Below, one piece after another: positions 25,922 through 34,079 of a stretch of DNA of 64,000 nt. Both the position numbers and the translations under genes were made by a program. The first letter of the stretch is position 1; the number at the start of each line of letters is the position of its first letter. The stretch is from Clostridium_AW sp040797845 (GTDB lineage: Bacteria; Bacillota; Clostridia; Clostridiales; Clostridiaceae), in contig JBFNFA010000005.1 in assembly GCA_040797845.1 (NCBI GenBank), positions 186,001 to 250,000 of the forward strand. Direction: 5' to 3'. The notes below the pieces were generated by a model. It saw nothing but the letters and a program-made list of their open reading frames with translations. It was not told where the DNA came from and did no database searches.

Positions 25922-26620
25922 ATGTATAATAGTATAAAAAAAGGTTATAAGCCAATAGGGCCAACTAATTTATATGCTTACTTTATTGGAGAAAATCCAG
26001 CTACTTCATTTAATCCTATAAGTAGATATCCTCAAATAAGTGAAAGTGCATTTATAGGACCATTTTCAAGTGTAATAGGTGATGTAACAATAGAAAAGAA
26101 TGTATTTTTAGGTGCTAATGTAGTGCTAAGAGCAGATGAGGGAACACCATTTTATATAGGTTATAATTCAAATATACAAGATGGAGTAATATTTCATGGG
26201 CTAAAAGATGCTAAATGCTCTGTAAATGGTGTAGGGTATTCAATATACATTGGCAATAAAGTAAGTATAGCTCATGGAGCATTAATTCATGGACCAGCCG
26301 TTGTAGGAAACAATACATTTGTTGGGTTTAATTCAATTGTATTTAACGCTATAGTAGAGGACAATTGCTATATTGATACTGGAGCAATTGTAACAGGAGG
26401 AATTAGGATAGCTGCAAATAGATATGTTCCAATTGGCGCAATTATAAATACACAAGCTAAGGCGGATAATCTTTCAGAAGTACCAAAGGAACGATCAGAT
26501 TTCGCGGAAAAGGTTATTAAAGTTAATGTAGAACTTTCAGAAGTTTACGACTTGAAATTTGGTGATACACGTTGTAGTTGCGGCCTTTGTTGTAATCATA
26601 ATACCTTAATTCACAATTAA
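25922..26620 (+). CDS. Gamma-class carbonic anhydrase-like protein with Cys-rich tail
   Basis: 232 residues of left-handed beta-helix. The Cam-type block is clear: LRADEGTPFYIG...SNIQDGV (Arg, Glu and Gln/Asp of the active site), zinc ligands in VIFHGL and IAHGALIHGP, then GRYVPIGAIINTQ-like AANRYVPIGA. The acidic loop of Methanosarcina Cam, which carries the proton-shuttle Glu after the first ligand His, is replaced by HGLKDAKC. The C-terminus adds DTRCSCGLCCNH, an unusual metal-binding-like tail. It would hydrate CO2 if active. Monocistronic. Confidence 0.85.
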   Translation: MYNSIKKGYKPIGPTNLYAYFIGENPATSFNPISRYPQISESAFIGPFSSVIGDVTIEKNVFLGANVVLRADEGTPFYIGYNSNIQDGVIFHGLKDAKCSVNGVGYSIYIGNKVSIAHGALIHGPAVVGNNTFVGFNSIVFNAIVEDNCYIDTGAIVTGGIRIAANRYVPIGAIINTQAKADNLSEVPKERSDFAEKVIKVNVELSEVYDLKFGDTRCSCGLCCNHNTLIHN

Positions 26621-26691
26621 ACAAAAATCAGTAAATCAGAAGCTTTATTTTATATAGTAAAATTAAATAATATAAACTAAAATTTAACTAC

Positions 26692-26760
26692 GTGCAAAGT
26701 CATATAGGATAGAGCTCCCATGGAGTAATAATCTATCTAATCTTGACTTTGCATTTTTCA
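26692..26760 (+). terminator. Long-stem terminator after the carbonic anhydrase gene
   Basis: GTGCAAAGTCA and TGACTTTGCA pair, with GATAGA/TCTATC inside, and ATTTTTCA after. Confidence 0.8.
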
Positions 26761-26894
26761 ATATGTAGATTGAAAAGGAGGGGATGAATTTTTTATTTTT
26801 AGCATTATTTGGTATAATAATTCTTAAGCCCCCAAATGAACTTGGGCAATTACCTCTATATTAATTATAATGTAGAAAGAGAGGGATAGGTATA

Positions 26895-27452
26895 ATGAAA
26901 AGAAAAATTTTAGCATTATTTTTAATGGTGAACATATTGTTAACAGCATGTGGAAAAGAAACTTCATTATCTGATCAAAAATCAACTACAGAAAATAAAG
27001 TTAGTAACACCGAACAAAAAATAACTACTGAAAGCAAAGAGGGTACCACCGAAGAAAAAGATACACAGTATATAAAAACACCTGTAGATAAAAAGGCTGG
27101 CTTAAAGTTAGATGATGTATCTGTAGTCAATTTAAGTAAATACACAAGTAATGAGGAGTTAGTATTATCAGAATCTCCTACAGCAATATTTATTTTGACA
27201 ACAGATAGTGTTCTAACAGATTTTAAAATCCAAAGTATTTCATATGATGGAGTCAAGTGTGAAGTAAACGAGGATTTATATAGTAAAAAAAGTTTTGATA
27301 CTAGTATGTCGTTAAAGATAAAGGCCTATATACCAGAAACATTTTCAAACTTATTAATTAGTTATAAAAAAGATGATAAGATATATAGGTACTATGTTGT
27401 CTCAAGCTTAACCGGAGAAGGAGCTGATGCAGATTTACAACTGGCAAAATAG
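26895..27452 (+). CDS. Uncharacterised lipoprotein, 185 residues
   Basis: Signal peptide with lipobox LLTAC (Cys 20), then a Thr/Ser/Glu/Lys linker (about 25-65) and a beta-rich domain. No motif is recognised. AAGAGAGGGATAGG precedes the ATG. It stands alone, with no transporter beside it. Confidence 0.7.
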   Translation: MKRKILALFLMVNILLTACGKETSLSDQKSTTENKVSNTEQKITTESKEGTTEEKDTQYIKTPVDKKAGLKLDDVSVVNLSKYTSNEELVLSESPTAIFILTTDSVLTDFKIQSISYDGVKCEVNEDLYSKKSFDTSMSLKIKAYIPETFSNLLISYKKDDKIYRYYVVSSLTGEGADADLQLAK

Positions 27453-27631
27453 GCGGCTCTATATTGTGTCGAATCCATTAGATGATTTGTCATGGGCATC
27501 AAGTTAGGGTATGCAAATATTCTATCTTTTTTATTGGCAAAAAACCGCCCTTGGTACTGCAATGGATAATCTTGTTACAGAATCATTTATAAACTAGATA
27601 AATTAGGAAATATAGTGTTATAATTTTATTA

Positions 27632-27813
27632 GAAGAACTTATCCAGGGACGTAACATCCGTTATGCACAGCATAAGAACTCTAAATCGCTAAAGCTCAAG
27701 AGTTCTAATATCTCCCACTTGTAGAAAAGCAGAGAACCAAAATCTTTGATTTTACGTGAATCGCTTTCACAGAGTGCGATGGGAGTATTACGGATGGTAG
27801 TCATCGGATAAAG
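27632..27813 (+). repeat. Structured element A, long copy, leader of the hydrolase gene
   Basis: The ends match 28682-28768: AGAACTTATCCAGGGACGTA on the left and GGGAGTATTACGGATGGTAG then TCATCGGATAAAG on the right. CATCCGTTA pairs with the mirrored TACGGATG, and CTTATCC with GGATAA. This copy has an extra ~95 bases with two more hairpins (AGAACTCT/AGAGTTCT and GTGAA/TTCAC). TATAAT at 27619-27624 would start an RNA right at the left end, and AGGGGG abutting the right end is the ribosome site of the next gene. The rest of the gap 27453-27631 shows nothing clear. Confidence 0.55.
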
Positions 27814-27821
27814 GGGGAATT

Positions 27822-28529
27822 ATGATGATAAAGCAAAACTTAAATATAGAGAATATCCCTGCAATTTTGTGGGGGAACAAATCAGATAAATTATTTATAG
27901 TGGTGCATGGTAATATGTCAAATAAAGAAGATGACTCAATTGTGGTATTTGCAGAAGAGGCAACAACCAGAGGTTATCAAGTACTTAGCTTCGATTTGCC
28001 TGAACATGGTGACCGTAAGGGGGAGAACTATCCTTGCAAAGTTCAAAACTGCATTGGAGACCTTAATATTATTATGGGTTATGCACAATCAATATCAAAT
28101 AATATAAGTATATTTGCCTGTAGTATGGGAGCATATTTTAGCCTACTCGCGTATAAAAATTATTCATTGAAACAGTGTTTATTTCTCTCTCCTGTGGTTA
28201 ATATGGAACGTATAATAAATAATATGATGACCTGGTGTAATGTAAGTGAGAATAGGTTAAAAGAAGAAAAGGAAATTCCAACACCTATGGGACAGACGCT
28301 TTACTGGGATTATTACTGTTATGTGAAAGAACATCCTATTGATCAATGGGATAGTAAAACTTCAATTCTCTATGGTTCAAATGATAACTTATGTGAGTTT
28401 GATGTGGTATCTAAGTTTACAAAAGGCTTTAAGTGTGATTTGGAAGTAATGGAGAATGGAGAACACTATTTCCACACTGAAGAGCAACTACAATTTTTCA
28501 GACAGTGGTTGAAGAAATATATAAGTTAA
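27822..28529 (+). CDS. Alpha/beta hydrolase
   Basis: 235 residues. Oxyanion region FIVVHGNMSNKEDD (about 28-41), nucleophile elbow FACSMGAYFS (Ser about 105), acid in YGSNDNLCEF (about 189) and catalytic His in ENGEHYFHTEE (about 212). This resembles small serine hydrolases/esterases. Two ATGs occur in tandem after AGGGGGAATT. Its leader carries structured element A. Substrate unknown. Confidence 0.85.
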   Translation: MMIKQNLNIENIPAILWGNKSDKLFIVVHGNMSNKEDDSIVVFAEEATTRGYQVLSFDLPEHGDRKGENYPCKVQNCIGDLNIIMGYAQSISNNISIFACSMGAYFSLLAYKNYSLKQCLFLSPVVNMERIINNMMTWCNVSENRLKEEKEIPTPMGQTLYWDYYCYVKEHPIDQWDSKTSILYGSNDNLCEFDVVSKFTKGFKCDLEVMENGEHYFHTEEQLQFFRQWLKKYIS

Positions 28530-28569
28530 ATCTATTAGGGTAATAGGATAACTATAAAAATAAGATTGT

Positions 28570-28608
28570 ACCTCTCAATTTACTTCATCAAAAGAGAGGT
28601 TTTTTTAT
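28570..28608 (+). terminator. Terminator after the hydrolase gene
   Basis: ACCTCTC and GAGAGGT pair, then TTTTTTATTT. Confidence 0.8.
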
Positions 28609-28681
28609 TTAAAAGGTTATCAAGTGATTCTTAGCTTCAGATGGAGTTTGCTTAAAAGGAATACTTACTCCAACTGAAGTT

Positions 28682-28768
28682 TAGAAGAACTTATCCAGGG
28701 ACGTAGCATCCGTTATCACTCACTTATAGAAGATGGGAGTATTACGGATGGTAGTCATCGGATAAAGT
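28682..28768 (+). repeat. Structured element A, short copy
   Basis: TTAGAAGAACTTATCCAGGG opens it and the right-end block GGGAGTATTACGGATGGTAG then TCATCGGATAAAG closes it, as in the copy at 27632. It lies 122 bases ahead of the radical SAM gene. No TATAAT stands at the equivalent upstream position. Confidence 0.6.
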
Positions 28769-28889
28769 AAATATAAAAAGTGAAATATGACTGAGCTGTA
28801 TTGCACCAAGTTACATATGAACTGTTAAAATTGTGTATTTGTTATCAGAGTGGATGTTTATATAATCCATGATTTAAAGAGGTGAAAGA

Positions 28890-29780
28890 ATGGCTAATTA
28901 TAAAGAAATGACCTGTACTGTGGCTTGTAATAAACTTAAAAGAAAAATTCCTTTTGCATGGGATTTGAATATATACCGAGGTTGTGAGCATGGCTGTAAA
29001 TACTGTTATGCAATGTACTCACATCAATACATAGGTACTGAAGAATATTTTGAGGATATATATGTTAAAACCAATATTGTTGAACGGTTGGAAGAACAAC
29101 TTAGCAGCCCTACATGGAAAAGGGAAGTTGTCAATATTGGTGGCGTAACCGACAGCTATCAGCCAATAGAAGAAAAGTATAAAATAATGCCAGATATTCT
29201 ACGGTTAATGATAAAGTACAAAACACCTTGTATCATTTCAACAAAGTCAGATTTGATTTTGCGAGATTATGATTTGATTGCAGAACTCAGTTCCATTACC
29301 TATGTTAATGTTGCAGCGACCATTACTTGTATGGATGAAAATATTCGTAGAAAAATAGAGCCAAATGGTGTAGATTCTCTTAAAAGATTTGCTATGTTAA
29401 AGGAATTCTCAAAGACAAATGCATCCACTGGACTTCACTTTATGCCAATCATTCCATATATAACAGATGGAAGAGATAATGTTGATGCTTTATATTCTAA
29501 TGCTGCTGATTCTAGGGTTAGTTATGTCCTACCTGGAGTACTCTATCTAAGAGGAAAGACTCGTTCTGTATTCTTTGATTTTATAGAAAAGGATTTTCCA
29601 CATTTGTATGAACCGTTGCAAACCCTATATAAAACCGGTGGTGCCAGCAAGGAATATAAGGATAATCTGTACAAGATGGTTAATGAATTAAAAGGCAAAT
29701 ACAATCTTTCTGGTAGTTATTCAAAGCCAATGAAGGATAAATTAAATCAATCTGATAATGAACAGCTATCTTTTCTTTAA
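28890..29780 (+). CDS. SPL-family radical SAM protein
   Basis: 296 residues. Radical SAM cluster motif is IYRGCEHGCKYCYAMY (CX3CX2C, about 29-42). The Rv2578c/SPL-like pattern follows (VNIGGVTDSYQPIEEKYKIMPDIL). It should cleave SAM through a 4Fe-4S cluster; relatives of spore photoproduct lyase type are often uncharacterised. AAGAGGTG precedes the ATG. Monocistronic. Confidence 0.85.
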   Translation: MANYKEMTCTVACNKLKRKIPFAWDLNIYRGCEHGCKYCYAMYSHQYIGTEEYFEDIYVKTNIVERLEEQLSSPTWKREVVNIGGVTDSYQPIEEKYKIMPDILRLMIKYKTPCIISTKSDLILRDYDLIAELSSITYVNVAATITCMDENIRRKIEPNGVDSLKRFAMLKEFSKTNASTGLHFMPIIPYITDGRDNVDALYSNAADSRVSYVLPGVLYLRGKTRSVFFDFIEKDFPHLYEPLQTLYKTGGASKEYKDNLYKMVNELKGKYNLSGSYSKPMKDKLNQSDNEQLSFL

Positions 29781-29837
29781 TCAAGAAAATTTTATTATAT
29801 CCGGTTCTCAAGAATAGTTGAATTTTAATAAAGAAGA

Positions 29838-29883
29838 AAACTAGCCTTAGCTAAGAAAAATTAATAGCTAAGGCTAGTTTTAT
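29838..29883 (+). terminator. Terminator after the radical SAM gene
   Basis: AACTAGCCTTAGCTA and TAGCTAAGGCTAGTT form a perfect 15-pair stem, followed by TTATAA. Confidence 0.8.
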
Positions 29884-30031
29884 AAGCAGCAAATACGTCA
29901 ATAATTTATGTTACTATAATGGCTTAATTTGAAATGAAATACATTATATGCTATAATTAAATAGTTATGCCATAAATTTGGATATATTTAGGTAAATGCT
30001 ATTAATGTACAGAATTGGGGGACAAAATAAA

Positions 30032-30646
30032 ATGAAAAAGAAGTTAAAAATTTGTATTATTAGTTGCTTGGCTATAGGTTTATTAGTTGGTTGTGGAGCA
30101 AAAGGAAAAGAAAAAGAGCCTACAGCAAGCAGAGTAGATGGACAAAGCTATACATTTACTGGTGAAGAATTTAAGAATTATTTCAACGATAGAATTGGAG
30201 ATAATAGAAAAATTGAAGAATTCAAAGGCAAGAAATTAGAGACTAAAAGTTCAGGAGCGGTAAAGGCAAATTCAGAAAAAAAAGATGATGTGTATTTTTA
30301 CATAGAATCACTAGATGGATGCATGATTAGTGCTAAATCTAATGAGGAAAATGGTAAGCTTACGGAAGTCTCAATTGAATTCCAAGGTGGAACAGAAGAA
30401 GATAAAGAGGGATATACAGTGACTACCTTTAGCAAAGGTGACATTAAGAATTTTAAAAAGCATGCAAATGCTGTATTTGATGTATGTGAACCAAATGTAG
30501 AAACAAAAACATTTGAAGAATTTTTTGATAAATGCTTTACAGGTAATATAGTTACAACTAAAGAAGAAGAAATTGGAGATTTAAATATAACTTTAGATTC
30601 ACGCATGGGACTAGAAATGAAATTTAAACCTAAAGAACAAAAATAG
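30032..30646 (+). CDS. Uncharacterised lipoprotein, 204 residues
   Basis: Starts at ATG 30032 with TTGGGGGAC upstream; a longer in-frame ATG at 29996 lacks a site. Basic n-region KKKLK, hydrophobic core, lipobox LLVGC (Cys 20). The mature part is polar and beta-rich with YTFTGEEFKNYFNDRIGDNRKIEEF. No family recognised. A terminator follows. Confidence 0.7.
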   Translation: MKKKLKICIISCLAIGLLVGCGAKGKEKEPTASRVDGQSYTFTGEEFKNYFNDRIGDNRKIEEFKGKKLETKSSGAVKANSEKKDDVYFYIESLDGCMISAKSNEENGKLTEVSIEFQGGTEEDKEGYTVTTFSKGDIKNFKKHANAVFDVCEPNVETKTFEEFFDKCFTGNIVTTKEEEIGDLNITLDSRMGLEMKFKPKEQK

Positions 30647-30654
30647 AATTGATT

Positions 30655-30690
30655 AAGCACTATTCTTTCATAGAGTGGTGCTTTTTATTT
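30655..30690 (+). terminator. Terminator after the lipoprotein gene
   Basis: AGCACTATTCT and AGAGTGGTGCT pair around a short loop, then TTTTATTTT. Confidence 0.75.
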
Positions 30691-30695
30691 TGCAG

Positions 30696-30726
30696 TTGAC
30701 TTTATCCTCAGGGAAAGGTGTATAGT
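30696..30726 (+). promoter_or_regulatory. MerR-type promoter with 19-bp spacer
   Basis: TTGACT (30696-30701), exactly 19 bp, TATAGT (30721-30726). The spacer holds an imperfect dyad CTTTATCCT/GGGAAAGG, as in MerR-family operators, so activation by DNA untwisting is expected. Confidence 0.7.
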
Positions 30727-30796
30727 AAAAGTGAATAAGATATCTATATTTAAAGCATTCAGCTGATATCAGAATATGAAGAATGGAGATGATCTC

Positions 30797-31102
30797 TTGT
30801 TATCTATTGGAGAATTCTCGAAGATATGTGAAGTATCTACAAAAACACTGAGATATTATGAGGAAATTGGATTAGTTAATCCTGATGAGATTAATGCCAA
30901 AACCGGTTATAGGTATTATTCCATTGGGCAGTTAAAAAAGATGATTTTTATAAACCGTTTGAAGTCTTACAATTTTTCTCTAGATGAAATCAAAGCCATT
31001 CTAGAATTAGAAGAGGACCAAGCAGAAGAAAAACTTTGTTCTGCTTTCAATAAAAAGAAAATAGCAAACTTTATTTTTAAGTTTGCTATTTTTCTTTATT
31101 AA
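30797..31102 (+). pseudogene. Truncated MerR-family regulator
   Basis: From TTG 30797 (GGAGATG upstream) the frame gives a full MerR HTH and hinge (LSIGEFSKICEVSTKTLRYY; EIGLVNPDEINAKTGYRYYS; then the dimerisation helix start up to about residue 82). It then runs straight into the arm of a terminator hairpin, so the last 17 residues are translated terminator. The effector domain is lost. It may still bind DNA as a short form, or be dead. Confidence 0.7.
31058..31095 (+). terminator. Terminator inside the truncated MerR frame
   Basis: AATAGCAAACTT and AAGTTTGCTATT form a 12-pair stem, then TTTCTTTATT. Confidence 0.85.
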
Positions 31103-31158
31103 TATCTATGATTTTATCTTATCATAGAAGTTTGTCATATGTTTAGATTTACAGACAA

Positions 31159-31596
31159 TTATTTACTGTCTCTTTGATCTTCCCCAATTTGTACACGCTC
31201 TTCAAAACTAACTTCTTTGTATATTTGATGTATCATCCACTGATAACCAAATTCATCAGAAAATATAGCATTTGCTACACCATAGTCAGGTAGTTCTGTT
31301 AATGGTTGTATTTCGGTACAACCTGCATTTATTGCTTTTGAATAGGTCTCCTTAATATTAGGTACAAGAATGTTAAACCAAATTGGCTTAGGATCATCTT
31401 GAGTTGGAGCTTTCAGTGCAAATTCTGGATTTTCATCTAACATATGAAAACGGACACCGTATAGAGTAAAAACAACTTCATTTTCACCTTTAGGAAAATT
31501 GGTGACTTCTATAGGCTCAATTTCAAATATATTTTTATATAGTTCTAAAGCTTTTAAGCTGTCTGATACCACCATATCAATTTCTACTCCCACCAT
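31159..31596 (-). CDS. VOC-family (PhnB/glyoxalase-like) protein
   Basis: 145 residues in two beta-alpha-beta-beta-beta modules: VEIDMVVSDSLKALELYKNIFEIE and the later PKPIWFNILVPNIKETYSKAINAG...FSDEFGYQWMIHQ. Metal ligands and substrate are not assignable; the PhnB-like end DEFGYQWMIH is typical. Convergent with the truncated MerR gene. GGAGTG precedes the start. Confidence 0.8.
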   Translation of the reverse strand: MVGVEIDMVVSDSLKALELYKNIFEIEPIEVTNFPKGENEVVFTLYGVRFHMLDENPEFALKAPTQDDPKPIWFNILVPNIKETYSKAINAGCTEIQPLTELPDYGVANAIFSDEFGYQWMIHQIYKEVSFEERVQIGEDQRDSK

Positions 31597-31727
31597 ATTA
31601 ATACACTCCTTTTTATAGAAAAAATAAATTATATATAGAGAAAAAATATTTGTTGGTATAATAAGTAATTTAGACTAGTATAGCATAATTACTTATAAAA
31701 TCAATAATATTAATATAATAAATAACG

Positions 31728-31761
31728 TAAAAACAGAGACTGAAAAAGCCTCTGTTTTTTC
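31728..31761 (-). terminator. Terminator of the Hsp70/J-domain operon
   Basis: AAAACAGAG and CTCTGTTTT pair with A- and T-runs on both sides; it would serve the minus-strand operon. Confidence 0.7.
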
Positions 31762-31815
31762 TATAATTTATTTGCATTTATTGATTGTACAAGCCTCTTG
31801 GTTGCCTTTTATATG

Positions 31816-34077
31816 CTAACGACCAATTTTAATGTTTGAATTACGTAGAAAGCTAGGATCAATCTCCACTGAATTAACATTTTGACCTTTCTCAGTTGGT
31901 GCCTTTATGGGTTCTTTTGTTGTAAATTTGTACTTGTAACCCTCAATGTTATATCCTCTATTACTATCTACATTATTCATTGAAAAATCTTTATCTATAA
32001 ACATCACATTTTTCCCATCAATTTCACCCACAAATGCTTGAATGTATATTTTGTTATTGAAGCTTTGTCCATTTAGTTCTTCTTTTGCACGAAAATCAAA
32101 TTTACCATTTTCATCAACGTTGACATAAAGATTAAGAGGTATAATATTTTTTACATATATAGAATGCAATGCGCCATAATTACTTTCTTTAAATTCTTTT
32201 AATGTCTTTGAAACTTTAAGCTTTCTCCCATTACGTACCTCAAAAGATTCATTATATTCTCGTAACCGTTCAACTTCTTTTGGTGAGCAATCTATATACA
32301 TTTGATTTGTCCAGGTTTTGCCACTTTCATTATGAGTTTCAAATTTTGTTTTAATATCTTCTGAAATCTCTTTATCAATTCTACACATAGCGCCTTCTAT
32401 TTTATATTTAGCATTTTTATCTACAGTATCTTTTTTGTAATTTTTATCTGTAAATAATGTAGCGCCATCGCCAAAAATTCCTACAAATAGTTGGCTTTCA
32501 ATCTTATCTCGTAGATTATTATCTTTAATTTCTGTTTGTGATACTATAGTCTTACCTTTAAATTCTTCTGATAGTTTGAAATAATTCGTTGGTATTACTT
32601 TATCTAAATATATTCGCAAATTAATGTACTCGTCTACGCTGCGCAAATCATCTCTAGTTTTTATGTTTTTAAAAACTGTCTCATCTTCATCATAAATTAT
32701 TTCATCTCGGCCATCAGTTTTATCTTGGTATTCTATAGCTTCTTCAGTAGCATTATCATCAACTGGCTTATTAAATATAAAACTTAATGTATAGGATAAA
32801 ATTGCTAGTATTGCAAAAATTATAATTACTCTAATTCTTGCTTTTTTCATAGAAGATTTTGTTTTTTGTTTTTTATTTTTCTTTTTAACAATCTTTTTTT
32901 TATGAGGGTTACGTTTTTTTAATTTTAAAGGTTTAACATTCTTTCCTTCTAGTTCTGCTTCTATAGTCATTATGCATTTTTTTATTCTTTTATTTTTAGG
33001 TTGAAGTTCTAATACTCTTTCAAAATAATACTTTGCTTTTATTAAATTACCAGTAAAGTAATAGCAGTATGCTATACTATTTAATGCTACTAAATCGTTA
33101 CTATTGACGGATAAGCATATTTCAAAATATGGCAAAGCTTCTACATAGAAGTTCTTTCTTCCTAAAATACTTCCAATCCATAAAGCAACGTCTAAGTCCG
33201 ATTTATTTATTTCAAAAGATAATTTATAAAATTCTAAGGATTTATCTAAATCTCCAGTTTTATAATAGAACTCACCTATTAATTTTAATAATTCTCCATC
33301 ATGAGTAAATATCCCATAAGCTAAAAATAAACACTCTCGTGCTTCGTAGTAATCCCTAATTTTTAATGCTTCATAACCTTGATGCCGTAATGATAAATAT
33401 TTTTCAATAGAATTTGGGTCCATTTCGTGTATATATTCATATTTAAACTGACTAATATTTTGTAAAACCTTAAAAACTTCTTCAACAATGTCTCCATTAT
33501 ATTTTTTATATAAAGATCCTTCTTTTTTAGTCCAATTAAAATTATAATCTAATATATACCATATATTTAGAGGCAAATCTTTGTGGCTTACTAAAAATTC
33601 AAACATACAATCTTCTATAATAGGAGCTGTATAGACATTCCAAACCACATCCATGTTTAATAATTCTTCCCAGGCCTCAGTATTTTTCTTTAAAGAATTA
33701 TCACTATAAATTTCATTTAGTTTATCTAAAAATTCTTCTATTTTTCCATTAATATTATTGGTGTGCTGTTCTTCATAATTATTATCAATATTTTGGTATT
33801 GCTTTTTAACTATGGTTTCATCTATGTTCCAATCATCCGTATTCGATTCATCTGTATCTAAGTCATTACTAATATTTTCAACTAAGTCAATATGTAAATT
33901 TTGTTGTTTATTATTATTCTTAACATCTTTTATAGCTTTATCATATGCTTCCCTAAGTCTTTGATAGCCTTCAGGGTCTTCTTCAGGATTATATATTTTT
34001 AATAATTTTGCATAGGCTTTTTTTATGGCTTTTAAATCACTATCATAGGATATTCCTAAAATTTCCCACCACTTCAT
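31816..34077 (-). CDS. Membrane TPR protein with degenerate J domain
   Basis: 753 residues. Residues 1-50 are J-like (WWEILGISYDSDLKAIKKAYAKLLK) but the HPD loop that triggers Hsp70 is replaced by NPEEDPEG. About 230-365 are TPR helices (YEARECLFLAYGIF, DLDKSLEFYKLSFEIN, NLIKAKYYFERVLELQP). A Lys-rich stretch precedes one membrane helix (about 412-432). The outer part has two diverged copies of one domain: IPTNYF...FVGIFGDGATLFTDKNY and IPLNLY...FVGEIDGKNVMFIDKDF. It follows the Hsp70 gene by two bases. The pair resembles HscC with DjlB/DjlC of E. coli. Confidence 0.8.
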   Translation of the reverse strand: MKWWEILGISYDSDLKAIKKAYAKLLKIYNPEEDPEGYQRLREAYDKAIKDVKNNNKQQNLHIDLVENISNDLDTDESNTDDWNIDETIVKKQYQNIDNNYEEQHTNNINGKIEEFLDKLNEIYSDNSLKKNTEAWEELLNMDVVWNVYTAPIIEDCMFEFLVSHKDLPLNIWYILDYNFNWTKKEGSLYKKYNGDIVEEVFKVLQNISQFKYEYIHEMDPNSIEKYLSLRHQGYEALKIRDYYEARECLFLAYGIFTHDGELLKLIGEFYYKTGDLDKSLEFYKLSFEINKSDLDVALWIGSILGRKNFYVEALPYFEICLSVNSNDLVALNSIAYCYYFTGNLIKAKYYFERVLELQPKNKRIKKCIMTIEAELEGKNVKPLKLKKRNPHKKKIVKKKNKKQKTKSSMKKARIRVIIIFAILAILSYTLSFIFNKPVDDNATEEAIEYQDKTDGRDEIIYDEDETVFKNIKTRDDLRSVDEYINLRIYLDKVIPTNYFKLSEEFKGKTIVSQTEIKDNNLRDKIESQLFVGIFGDGATLFTDKNYKKDTVDKNAKYKIEGAMCRIDKEISEDIKTKFETHNESGKTWTNQMYIDCSPKEVERLREYNESFEVRNGRKLKVSKTLKEFKESNYGALHSIYVKNIIPLNLYVNVDENGKFDFRAKEELNGQSFNNKIYIQAFVGEIDGKNVMFIDKDFSMNNVDSNRGYNIEGYKYKFTTKEPIKAPTEKGQNVNSVEIDPSFLRNSNIKIGR

Positions 34078-34079
34078 AA

